A stretch of DNA of 64,000 nt, taken from an uncultured Polaribacter sp. GTDB taxonomy: Bacteria; Bacteroidota; Bacteroidia; Flavobacteriales; Flavobacteriaceae. Below are positions 55,538 through 63,857 of this stretch, in pieces. The notes beneath the pieces were generated by a model. It saw only the letters and a program-made list of their open reading frames with translations. It was not told the origin of the DNA and ran no database searches. Both the position numbers and the translations under genes were made by a program. The stretch spans positions 434,001 to 498,000 of the forward strand of contig CALSRX010000004.1 of NCBI GenBank assembly GCA_943788865.1. The letters are read 5' to 3'. How positions within the stretch are numbered: the first letter of the stretch is position 1; the number at the start of each line of letters is the position of its first letter.

Positions 55538-58093
55538 ATGAAACATATAGTTACTTTATTATTTTTTATTTCCATATTGATTTCTTGTAAAAAAGAAGTG
55601 TCAACTAAAAATATCGGAGCAAAAGGAATTACTTTAGAATTAGCGAAGTATAGAAAGCAACAAGTTGCAGATGTTAAATATCAACTCGATTTTAATATTC
55701 CTAAAACCAAAGCAGAACCAATACCAAGTCAATTAAAAATATCAGCAACAATTCTTGATTTAAAGCACGATTTATATTTAGATTTTAATGAAGATAAATC
55801 AAAAATAAAGTCGGTTTTCGCAAACGGAAAAGAGATTGAAATTGTACATGAGAATGAACACCTTATTATTGCAAAAAGTTATTTAAAAAATGGAAATAAC
55901 ACCATTGAAATATCTTTTGATGCTGGTGAAATGTCATTGAATAGAAATGATGAATTTTTATATACATTATTGGTTCCAGATAGAGCAAGTACTTTATTTC
56001 CTTGTTTCGATCAACCAGATATTAAAGCAAATTATACATTAACAATTACAGCGCCAAAAGATTGGAAAGTGCTATGTGGAGCATTTGAAAAAGAGCAAAT
56101 AGATAAAGGAGAGTTTATTGAACATCGATTTCATGAAACCGATAAAATGAGTACTTATTTATTTTCGTTCGTTGCAGGAAAATTTAGTGAAGCAATCCAG
56201 AACCCGGGTGCTTTTGATATGCGATTGTTGTATAGAGAGAACAGTAAAGAAAAAATTGAAGAAAGTGTAGACGAAATATTTAAAATTCATCAACAAGCTT
56301 TAGACTATTTAGAAGAGTATACGGCTTATCAATTTCCATTTCAAAAATTGGATTTTGCTACAATTCCACCTTTTCAATACGGCGGAATGGAACATGTTGG
56401 GGCAATCCAATACAGAGAATCTAGCTTGTTTTTAGATAAGAAAGCTACACAAAACAGAAAGTTAGGAAGAGCAAAGTTAATTGCGCACGAAACGTCGCAT
56501 ATGTGGTTTGGAGACTTGGTAACTATGAAGTGGTTTAATGATGTTTGGATGAAAGAAGTATTTGCCAATTTTATGGCTGATAAAATTATGAATCCAGTTT
56601 TTCCAGAAGTAAATCATGGTTTGCAATTTGCTATGGCACATTATCCAAGCGCCTATTCTGAAGATAGAACTCAAGGAACTAATGCCATTAGACAATATTT
56701 AGGGAATTTAAAAGACGCAGGTTCTTTATATGGAAGAATTATTTATAACAAAGCACCAATTATGATGCGTCAGTTAGAAAATGTATTAGGAAAAGAAGCT
56801 TTTAAAGAAGGGATTCAAGAATACATCAAAACCTATGCAAACGAAAATGCAGATTGGAATGAACTAGTGTCTATTTTTGATAAAAAATCGCCTCAGGACA
56901 TTAAACAATGGAGCGAAGTTTGGGTAAATAGTTCTGGAAGACCAATTATTTCGGATGATATACAATATGAAAACGGAAAAATTGCTTCTTTTAAAATTCA
57001 TCAAGAAGCTGAAGATGGAAGTGATAAATTATGGATACAATCTTTTAAAATCGGCTTGATATATCCGAAAGAAATTAAAATAGTACATGTTACAATTTCT
57101 GATAAAGAATTTGATTTTAAAGAAGTAGTTGGATTGCAAAAACCAATTCAAATTATTTATAATTATGATGGTTTTGGATATGGAATTTTCCCTTTAAATT
57201 CTGCTGAAATTAAAAACTATCAAAATCTAGATGATGATTTAGCAAGAGGGTATGCGTATATTAATTTATATGAAAACTTTTTGAGTAAAAAGGTGTCTAC
57301 AGATAAAACTTTTCATACGTTTTTAGATGCATTGTTAGTGGAAAAAAACGAATTGATTTCTAACTATCTTTCGGGAAGAATTTCAGGTGTTTATTGGACT
57401 TTTTTTACAGAAAACCAGCGAATAGAAAACCAATATTTGTTAGAAGAAAAAGTGCTAAATCTTTTAGAATCTAACATTCCGCCAAACATGAAAAGAACTT
57501 TATTTGGTCTATATCGTTCTATAGCTATTTCAAAAAAAGGAAAAGAAATTTTGTATGCTATTTGGCTCAAAAAGAAAAACATTAAAAACCTCTTTTTAAA
57601 CGAAAATGATTACGCAGGTATTGCATCACAATTGGCAATATATGGGCATCCAAAATCAAAAGAAATTCTTAAAGAACAACAAACTAGAATTAGAAATCCA
57701 GATAGGTTAGAGCGTTTTAAGTGGTTGCTGCCATCTCTGTCAGCAGATGAAAAAGTTAGAGATAATTTTATGCTTTCTCTTTTGAAGAAAGAAAATAGAG
57801 AAAAAGAATCTTGGGTGCAATCTGCATTAAGCAATATTCATCATCCGTTGAGACAACAATCAGGACAAAAACATCTAAAAGCTTGTTTAGAAATACTAGA
57901 AGAAGTTCAGTTAACTGGAGATATTTTCTTCCCTAAGGGATGGTTGAGTAGTTCTATTGGAAGGTATCACTCAAAAGAAGCTTATGAAATTGTTCAAATA
58001 TTTTTAAAAGAAAATCCAAACTATAATCCAATTTTAAAAACGAAATTGCTGCAAACCGTAGATGATTTATTTAGAGCACAAGAAATTAAATAA
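55538..58093 (+). CDS. M1-family metallo-aminopeptidase lipoprotein
   Basis: 851 residues. A lipoprotein signal peptide with Cys17 (ILISC) anchors it to the membrane. The N-terminal beta domain has 'LYTLLVPDRASTLFPCFDQPDIKANYTLTI'. The exopeptidase motif reads GGMEH (residues 282-286) where classical M1 enzymes have GAMEN. The zinc site is H317-E-x-x-H321 with E340 as third ligand (HETSHMWFGDLVTMKWFNDVWMKE). A long C-terminal helical domain follows. It removes N-terminal amino acids from peptides, here probably in the periplasm for nutrition. The stop overlaps the DUF58 gene start by one base. Confidence 0.94.
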   Translation: MKHIVTLLFFISILISCKKEVSTKNIGAKGITLELAKYRKQQVADVKYQLDFNIPKTKAEPIPSQLKISATILDLKHDLYLDFNEDKSKIKSVFANGKEIEIVHENEHLIIAKSYLKNGNNTIEISFDAGEMSLNRNDEFLYTLLVPDRASTLFPCFDQPDIKANYTLTITAPKDWKVLCGAFEKEQIDKGEFIEHRFHETDKMSTYLFSFVAGKFSEAIQNPGAFDMRLLYRENSKEKIEESVDEIFKIHQQALDYLEEYTAYQFPFQKLDFATIPPFQYGGMEHVGAIQYRESSLFLDKKATQNRKLGRAKLIAHETSHMWFGDLVTMKWFNDVWMKEVFANFMADKIMNPVFPEVNHGLQFAMAHYPSAYSEDRTQGTNAIRQYLGNLKDAGSLYGRIIYNKAPIMMRQLENVLGKEAFKEGIQEYIKTYANENADWNELVSIFDKKSPQDIKQWSEVWVNSSGRPIISDDIQYENGKIASFKIHQEAEDGSDKLWIQSFKIGLIYPKEIKIVHVTISDKEFDFKEVVGLQKPIQIIYNYDGFGYGIFPLNSAEIKNYQNLDDDLARGYAYINLYENFLSKKVSTDKTFHTFLDALLVEKNELISNYLSGRISGVYWTFFTENQRIENQYLLEEKVLNLLESNIPPNMKRTLFGLYRSIAISKKGKEILYAIWLKKKNIKNLFLNENDYAGIASQLAIYGHPKSKEILKEQQTRIRNPDRLERFKWLLPSLSADEKVRDNFMLSLLKKENREKESWVQSALSNIHHPLRQQSGQKHLKACLEILEEVQLTGDIFFPKGWLSSSIGRYHSKEAYEIVQIFLKENPNYNPILKTKLLQTVDDLFRAQEIK

Positions 58094-59016
58094 TGAATAT
58101 AGAAAATCAAATACAACAGTCTGCAATTGGTAATATTGAACTATTGGCAAAACAAGTAGTAGAGGGTTTTATTACCGGAATGCACAAAAGTCCATTTCAT
58201 GGGTTTTCTGTTGAGTTTTCTGAACATAAATTGTACAATAACGGAGAAAGTACACGACATATTGATTGGAAATTATTTGCCAAAACTGATAAATTATACA
58301 CTAAAAAATATGAAGAGGAGACAAATCTTCGATGTCATATTATCATAGACAATTCTGCATCGATGCATTATCCTGTGGTAAAAAAACAAACGTTCGGCAC
58401 CTTGAATAAAATAGGTTTTGCAGCAGTAGCTGCAGCTTCACTATCAGAAATATTAAAGAAACAAAGAGATGCTGTTGGATTAAGCATTTATTCAGACACC
58501 TATGAATACTATGCACCAGAAAAAGGAAGTGATAGACATCGGAAAATGATTTTACATCAACTAGAAAAATTGTTGCATTCCAAACCAAAATCGACCACAG
58601 AAACGTATCGATTTCTACATGAAATTGCAGAGAAAATCCACCGTAGATCATTAATTTTTCTGTTCACAGATATGTTTCAGACGAATACAAATAAAGAATC
58701 CTTATTTGAAGCTTTACGACATTTAAAATTCAATAAACACGAAGTGGTTTTGTTTCATACCTATGATAAACAACACGAACTAGATTTTGATTTTGAGAAT
58801 TCACCCAAAAAATTTGTGGATGTTGAGACTGGAGATGAGCTTAATATTTATACATCTAACATAAAAAATGCCTATCAAGAATCGGTAAACAGTTATTTTA
58901 ATGAATTGAAATTAAAATGCTTACAATATCAAATTGATTATGTTGCTGTGAATAGCAATGATGGTTTTGAAACCGTTTTAACAAGCTACTTAATAAGCAG
59001 AAGAAAGTTTTTGTAA
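58093..59016 (+). CDS. DUF58 domain protein (VWA-like)
   Basis: 307 residues. The DUF58 signature 'GMHKSPFHGFSVEFSEHKLYNNGESTRHIDWKLFAKTDKLYTKKYEEETNLRCHI' is followed by a von Willebrand A-like fold with 'IIDNSASMHY', a MIDAS-type D-x-S-x-S site. Usually such genes follow a MoxR ATPase gene and help chaperone or mature other proteins; here there is no moxR next to it, only the M1 peptidase upstream with a one-base overlap. No signal peptide. The stop is 39 bases before the tRNA-Asp promoter region. Confidence 0.9.
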   Translation: MNIENQIQQSAIGNIELLAKQVVEGFITGMHKSPFHGFSVEFSEHKLYNNGESTRHIDWKLFAKTDKLYTKKYEEETNLRCHIIIDNSASMHYPVVKKQTFGTLNKIGFAAVAAASLSEILKKQRDAVGLSIYSDTYEYYAPEKGSDRHRKMILHQLEKLLHSKPKSTTETYRFLHEIAEKIHRRSLIFLFTDMFQTNTNKESLFEALRHLKFNKHEVVLFHTYDKQHELDFDFENSPKKFVDVETGDELNIYTSNIKNAYQESVNSYFNELKLKCLQYQIDYVAVNSNDGFETVLTSYLISRRKFL

Positions 59017-59055
59017 TTTTTTTTATTTTTCTTTTGCTAATACTAAAATCCGACT

Positions 59056-59063
59056 TATATTTG
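59056..59063 (+). promoter_or_regulatory. Promoter of tRNA-Asp (-33 and -7 boxes)
   Basis: TATATTTG (59056-59063) fits TAnnTTTG, and a TTTG element lies exactly 19 bases upstream (59033-59036), the ideal Bacteroidota spacing. The tRNA starts 17 bases after the -7 box. This is the best promoter in the window. Confidence 0.75.
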
Positions 59064-59080
59064 CATCCGCTAATAGCAAC

Positions 59081-59154
59081 GGTCTGGTAGTTCAGCTGGT
59101 TAGAATACCTGCCTGTCACGCAGGGGGTCGCGGGTTCGAGTCCCGTCCAGACCG
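59081..59154 (+). tRNA. tRNA-Asp (anticodon GTC)
   Basis: 74 bases with acceptor GGTCTGG / CCAGACC, anticodon arm CCTGC-loop with CTGTCAC (anticodon GTC), T-arm GCGGG/CCCGT with TTCGAGT, and discriminator G. CCA is not encoded. It marks the left boundary of an integrative element, and tRNA 3' ends are common attachment sites for such elements. Confidence 0.96.
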
Positions 59155-59160
59155 CAAATT

Positions 59161-59186
59161 AACCCTCATAATTGAGGGTTTTTTTA
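59161..59186 (+). terminator. Terminator after tRNA-Asp
   Basis: Stem AACCCTCA / TGAGGGTT with a short loop and a run of T. Confidence 0.85.
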
Positions 59187-59281
59187 TACCCAAAAAGTTA
59201 ATTATAAGGAGTTAAGTAGTTCAATACCAGCGTTTTATCTACAAATTACCATTTCAATTCAATTTATTTTATATCCTCTTA

Positions 59282-59398
59282 AACACACCAAAAATGGAGG
59301 TGTGTTATAATTTGTGTTATAATATTTAATAATATTTCATTATATTTGACCGAGGTAATACCTTGATTTGACACAGATTATAACACATTTATAACACA
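59282..59398. promoter_or_regulatory. Symmetric TGTGTTATAA repeats around the integrase promoter
   Basis: Two direct copies of TGTGTTATAA lie at 59301-59310 and 59313-59322, and two inverted copies (TTATAACACA) at 59378-59387 and 59389-59398. Midway between the pairs are a -7 box TATATTTG (59341-59348) and an 11-base palindrome AGGTAATACCT (59353-59363). An AACACACC/GGTGTGTT stem (59282-59306) overlaps the first copy. The layout suggests operator sites for an element-encoded regulator, or arm-type sites for the integrase. Confidence 0.7.
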
Positions 59399-59404
59399 CT
59401 TTGT

Positions 59405-61051
59405 ATGGGAACAACTTTATCACTTAATTATAGGAAACCAAAGAAAGATTTAATCTCAACAGATGAGGTTTCAGTTTGTGTTAGGTATTATTATAAGAAT
59501 GAGAATGGAAAACCACAATACCTCAACCTTTCAACTGGCATAAAAGTTCAATTAAACCATTGGGATACTGATTGGGATAGGAAAAAGAAATTAGCTCCAA
59601 TTAAAAGAGGAGATAAAGATTATCTACAAAAGAATATAAGAATTGGTGAGTTTAAGGAGAATATAGATACAATTGAAAGAGATATAATTAAAGAAGGAGA
59701 TATTCCGTATCCATCATTGGTGAAATCCAAGTTTAGAGGAAAGAAAATACAAAAGAGAAAAGAAACATATAAAGACGTTCATTTCTTGTATATGTATAAA
59801 TTATATGAGGATTGGTGTATGGAAAATCTCACACCAGCCTATAAAACAACAATGATTACTCAAATTAGATTTGTAAAACAATTCTGTGAGGATTACCAAG
59901 AGAAACATAATTTCATTTTACTTGTAACTGATATTGATGAAGATTTCATAAGAAAGTTTGTGATATGGTGTTATAACAATCAAAACCTTCAACCCTCAAT
60001 GTTGAATAAAAGAATGAGAGGTTTTACCAATTTTAGAAATTGGAGTAATAGATTACACAAAACAAATTATAATATTACTCTTCCCAAAGGATTGGTTAAG
60101 GAAGGAAAAAGTAAAGTAATAAATCTTACAAGGGAAGAGGTAAAGAAAATATACGAATGGAAGGAGTTTGATTACTTAAATGATAATCATATAAAATATT
60201 TAAGGGGAAAATCATATGAGATGGATTACATCACAGATGAAAGAATATCAATTAAAGAGGAAACTAAAAAGTTTGCAACTTACACAAACTTTGAGATTAT
60301 GAAGGATATTTTATTATTCCTGTGTAATACCGGTATGAGATATGGAGATATGTTGAATATCAAAGTTGATAATTTTAGGTATTACAAACTTAACAATGGA
60401 AAAGAAGATAGAACAAAAGGAATGTGGGAGTTTAGAATGGAAAAGGTGCCTGGAAAAGGAATAGTTCAAGTTCCATCTAATAGAATAAGTTTTGAGATTT
60501 ATAAAAAATATAGTAGTGGAAAACAGAGAGAAAATTATTTGTTTCCAAGAACCAAGTATGGAAATCCTATAAGTAATCAAAAGTTTAACAAGCATATTAA
60601 AAAGGTGTGTGAGGTGATTGGAATAAATGATTTAGTTGAAAAACCGAGATTTACAATTGATGGAAAAGTAATTGATGGAACTGATACGAGATTACCTAAA
60701 TACGAAACAATTTCTTCACACATAGGTAGGAGGAGTTTTATTAGAGAACAAATAGAATTAGGAAAAAATCAAAGGGAGATAATGTATCAAACGGGTCACA
60801 CCTCAATAAAGGTTTTCAATGGATATTATGATATAAAGGCAAGTGATTTATGGAAGAGTGGAAATGAAATGTACTTTGGATTTGATTTAGAAGATAAGAA
60901 GGTTAAACAAAAGAAGGTGAAACAAACACCAAAAGATATAATCAATGATGAGGTAGAAAATAAATTATCAACCTTGAAGGATTGGTTCTTAAAAGGTGAT
61001 ATTGATGAGTTTGAGTATAAAGAAATGAAAAGAAAAGTATTAAATATTTAG
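59405..61051 (+). CDS. int: Tyrosine-type site-specific integrase of an integrative element
   Basis: 548 residues, longer than most integrases (about 400). N-terminal arm-binding domain about 1-110, SAM-like core-binding about 125-225, catalytic domain about 240-490. Active-site residues are visible: Arg312 (NTGMRYGD), His439-x2-Arg442 (SSHIGRRSF), His465 (TGHTSI) and the nucleophile Tyr474 or 475 (FNGYYD). A lysine-rich C-terminal tail (KKVKQKKVKQTPKD) follows. Starts at ATG 59405, seven bases after the last repeat of the operator set. Located 250 bases after tRNA-Asp, it most likely integrates at that tRNA. The next gene is convergent, a serine recombinase. Confidence 0.93.
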   Translation: MGTTLSLNYRKPKKDLISTDEVSVCVRYYYKNENGKPQYLNLSTGIKVQLNHWDTDWDRKKKLAPIKRGDKDYLQKNIRIGEFKENIDTIERDIIKEGDIPYPSLVKSKFRGKKIQKRKETYKDVHFLYMYKLYEDWCMENLTPAYKTTMITQIRFVKQFCEDYQEKHNFILLVTDIDEDFIRKFVIWCYNNQNLQPSMLNKRMRGFTNFRNWSNRLHKTNYNITLPKGLVKEGKSKVINLTREEVKKIYEWKEFDYLNDNHIKYLRGKSYEMDYITDERISIKEETKKFATYTNFEIMKDILLFLCNTGMRYGDMLNIKVDNFRYYKLNNGKEDRTKGMWEFRMEKVPGKGIVQVPSNRISFEIYKKYSSGKQRENYLFPRTKYGNPISNQKFNKHIKKVCEVIGINDLVEKPRFTIDGKVIDGTDTRLPKYETISSHIGRRSFIREQIELGKNQREIMYQTGHTSIKVFNGYYDIKASDLWKSGNEMYFGFDLEDKKVKQKKVKQTPKDIINDEVENKLSTLKDWFLKGDIDEFEYKEMKRKVLNI

Positions 61052-61056
61052 TAAAA

Positions 61057-61779
61057 CTAATTCCCCATCAGTTCAACATACTCCATTGAACTCACAACAG
61101 GTTGTTGTTTCAAACCCTCCACGAACTCTTTTCCTTTTACTCCATCATAGATTTCATTAGAGATATATTTTCTGATTTTAGTGATTGTATTCTTATTGAT
61201 TTTTCCTTCCAATAATCTAATTACTTCACTTCCTTTCATACCCATCTTCAAATAATCAACTGCTTTGGAATGTTTCATTAGAAATCGTTGGGGTGTTTCC
61301 TTTCCTCTTTTGATTCTATTATCATATCTACCCCTATCCTTTGCTATCTGGATACCTTCTTTCTGGCGTTCTGCTCGGATTTCATTCTCAACCTCACCAA
61401 ACGCACCCATTATAGTAATCATCAGTTTAACCATATATGAGGTATTTCCATCTTCACCCAAAGTATTCAAACCTTCTTTTTTGAAATAAACATTCACACC
61501 CCTCTCACTACAATACTCAATAAATTCTAATAATGATTTAACATTCCTAGCACATCTATCAATTGAGTGAATGTGGATATAGTTAATTAAATTCTCATCT
61601 ATGAGGATTTTAATTTGTTTTCCAGATGGACGTTCAAATATTGGAATCGTTCCAGATATTTTATCCTCTTTGAAGAATTGAAAGTTAGATTTGATTGATT
61701 CTCCTTCATCAATCATCTGCCTATCGGTTTTCTGGTTAATCGTAGAACAACGTAAATAAAGTAAAGATTTTTGTTTCAT
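61057..61779 (-). CDS. Serine recombinase / resolvase family protein
   Basis: 240 residues from ATG 61779 (MKQKSLLYLRCSTINQ); a 7-codon longer frame to 61800 exists but would overlap a repeat. Catalytic Ser12 in 'YLRCSTINQKTDRQ', then 'IHSIDRCARNVKSLLEFIEYC' and the E-helix 'AFGEVENEIRAERQKEGIQIAKDRGRY', ending with an HTH-like segment (SEVIRLLEGKINKNTITKIRKYI). It could be a resolvase or invertase for the element, or a second excision enzyme. It converges on the integrase gene, with only 5 bases between stops. Confidence 0.9.
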   Translation of the reverse strand: MKQKSLLYLRCSTINQKTDRQMIDEGESIKSNFQFFKEDKISGTIPIFERPSGKQIKILIDENLINYIHIHSIDRCARNVKSLLEFIEYCSERGVNVYFKKEGLNTLGEDGNTSYMVKLMITIMGAFGEVENEIRAERQKEGIQIAKDRGRYDNRIKRGKETPQRFLMKHSKAVDYLKMGMKGSEVIRLLEGKINKNTITKIRKYISNEIYDGVKGKEFVEGLKQQPVVSSMEYVELMGN

Positions 61780-62226
61780 AATTCCTAATTTTAATAACAC
61801 CCCTATTAGAGTATCTAATATAGGAAAAAATACCCAAATAACCTAATATATACCCTGTTATTCCTAATTTTATCATCCTAATCTCATCTATACATTTTTT
61901 ATAGGAAAATTTGGTGAGAACCAGTTCCCACGAAATTATTATTTACCCCTGATTTCATTAGGTTTTCACAGGTAAAATTCGTATATTATATTGGGAAAAA
62001 GAACCGATAGTTTCGTGTAAATGGAAAGGTTTCAACCTCTATCAGATGGCTCTCACCTTTTTTGATATAGATGTTCATTTTCCTCACATGGATTTTTATA
62101 CACTAACCTACCCACCCCAAAAAATACCAGAAAAAAAATTATTCTCACATGGAAAAAAAACATACTAACTAATGTTTGGAGTAGAGGGTTGTTTTTTTTA
62201 TATTTTAGTGGTTCAAACTTTTGATT
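61780..62226. other. Noncoding region of the integrative element
   Basis: About 450 AT-rich bases with no convincing gene. ATTCCTAATTTTA occurs twice (61781-61793 and 61860-61872), with related CCTAAT motifs between and after. GTGAGAAC-ca-GTTCCCAC (61914-61931) is a near-perfect palindrome, and CACGAAA (61929) pairs with TTTCGTG (62011). Any of these could be recombinase subsites, a transfer origin or a structured RNA. Confidence 0.5.
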
Positions 62227-62577
62227 ATGGAAAACCAAAAAGATAGAATTAAAAAGAACCTGATTGGGTTTCTCACCTTCACTAACAGATTCGGAAAAGA
62301 AAAAAATTTGAATTCATATTTTTCTTTGTTAGAACTAATTAGAAAATGGAGGAAAAAAGAATTTTATTTAGAATTTGAAAAAACTTCCCTTTTCAAGAAA
62401 AGTTCAAACTTACAAAGGTTTATTTCTGAAAGAAAAAAACTGGATAGGTTCAATGTAGAATCATTACCGGTAATTCTAAACCATCTACAAGATAAAATCA
62501 TAAAAGAAATATTAATAAAACATAACTTTAAATATTATATACCATCATGGAACATTGGAGAACTTATCGTATCCTAA
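62227..62577 (+). CDS. Small hypothetical protein of the integrative element
   Basis: 116 residues from ATG 62227 (MENQKDRIKKNLIGF). Lysine- and phenylalanine-rich, predicted helical, with no recognised domain, signal or membrane span. It overlaps the following lipoprotein gene by 31 bases in another frame, indicating a two-gene unit. I do not recognise the family; base composition and codon use look like those of the neighbouring element genes rather than the core chromosome. It could be a regulator, an immunity-type partner or simply an uncharacterised cargo gene. Confidence 0.6.
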   Translation: MENQKDRIKKNLIGFLTFTNRFGKEKNLNSYFSLLELIRKWRKKEFYLEFEKTSLFKKSSNLQRFISERKKLDRFNVESLPVILNHLQDKIIKEILIKHNFKYYIPSWNIGELIVS

Positions 62578-63857
62578 TAGGATTTTTAATAATAGGATTA
62601 TCAACCTCGTGTGTAAAAGAGGAATTGGGTGAAAACATAATACATAATGGAGATTTGGTTATACCAACGCTTTCTCCTATATCACAATACGAAACATCAC
62701 ATCAAAACCACGAATGGAATGATGGTTGGTATTCACATAGTGATGTAAGCTCTACCGGTCTACAAGCAATGGGTTCTTTAACTTACTTTGATTATGGTAA
62801 CGATGGTGATATGGATGTATTTGTACAAATAGAAGAACCTGCTCCTCAATACTTTAACACATGGATAATCGAAAACAAAGGAACCTCGTGGAAAAAAAGA
62901 AAAGATGTTATATCTGAAATACTACCAAATGGAAACAGAATACCAAGTGGTGGAAGAAAAATGACTCAAAGTGATATTGATAATGATGGAGATACTGATT
63001 TTGTATTCTTTATAGCAGATGATGATAGCTATTATTGGGAATCTGGTTCTGGTAATGGGCCTGGTGGAGGAATATATGCTTTCATATATGATGAACCTAC
63101 AAAAACATATTCACCAATTGAAATAGAACCATATCAAAATGGTGGTAATCACTGGTTTTATCATGGTGGAACTCTTGGTGATGTAAATGGAGATGGTTTA
63201 GTAGATATCATCGCAGGTACAGTTGAAATATCGGTATGGATAAACAAAGGTGATTTGATTTTTGAAAAACAAGAATTAAATATATTTGAAACCAATTTTA
63301 TTTGTTCATCTACTATTTTTGATATAAACCAAGATGGATATGTAGATTTAATTGTTAGTGATGCAAATACATTCGGTGATTACAAATCAAGTAGAACATT
63401 TGGTTATATATTATATGGAATCCCTACCTATCCATATTTTGATAAAGAAAACAAAAAAGAATTAACAGCAGATAGAGATGGACCAGAATCTCCAACACAA
63501 TATGATTGTTTATTTGATGTATCTATTACTGATTGGGATAATGATGGTGATTATGATTTATTTACAAGTGGATATACAATTGTTGGTAATGATAATATGA
63601 GTTTTTTAATAAACTACTTTGAAAATACAGATAATGGTTTGGTTAATAAAACAACAGATTTATTTTATCAAAACCAAAATGAAGGAATTATAAATCATTC
63701 AGGTCTTATAAAAGCATGGGATATTGATAATGATGGAAATAAAGAATTACTTATTGAAGCTTCAGCCGATTGGTATAGTAGTCAACAAGGATGGAATTCA
63801 TTTAAATTAATAAACGGAAAATTAACAAGAACAAACATTAGAAATATTAGGAATTAG
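62547..63857 (+). CDS. FG-GAP/VCBS-repeat lipoprotein
   Basis: 436 residues. Lipoprotein signal with Cys22 (IGLSTSC) predicts export and membrane anchoring. At least five Ca2+-type D-x-D/N-x-D-G loops define a beta-propeller of FG-GAP/VCBS repeats: YGNDGDMDVF, DIDNDGDTDFVF, DVNGDGLVDII, DINQDGYVDLIV, DWDNDGDYDLF and DIDNDGNKELLI. Such propellers mediate binding to glycans, proteins or surfaces; no enzymatic domain is present. It lies in the element as cargo, starting inside the preceding small gene. The final residues (LTRTNIRNIRN) overlap the frame of a following HTH-like fragment. Confidence 0.85.
   Translation: MEHWRTYRILIGFLIIGLSTSCVKEELGENIIHNGDLVIPTLSPISQYETSHQNHEWNDGWYSHSDVSSTGLQAMGSLTYFDYGNDGDMDVFVQIEEPAPQYFNTWIIENKGTSWKKRKDVISEILPNGNRIPSGGRKMTQSDIDNDGDTDFVFFIADDDSYYWESGSGNGPGGGIYAFIYDEPTKTYSPIEIEPYQNGGNHWFYHGGTLGDVNGDGLVDIIAGTVEISVWINKGDLIFEKQELNIFETNFICSSTIFDINQDGYVDLIVSDANTFGDYKSSRTFGYILYGIPTYPYFDKENKKELTADRDGPESPTQYDCLFDVSITDWDNDGDYDLFTSGYTIVGNDNMSFLINYFENTDNGLVNKTTDLFYQNQNEGIINHSGLIKAWDIDNDGNKELLIEASADWYSSQQGWNSFKLINGKLTRTNIRNIRN

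Noticed and set aside
58343..58651. Minus-strand 102-codon frame opposite the DUF58 gene
   Set aside because: Low-complexity, hydrophobic and antisense to a conserved domain.
62053..62238. Minus-strand 61-codon frame in the element's noncoding region
   Set aside because: Lysine/phenylalanine-rich chance reading of A/T runs, no start context or homologue type recognised.
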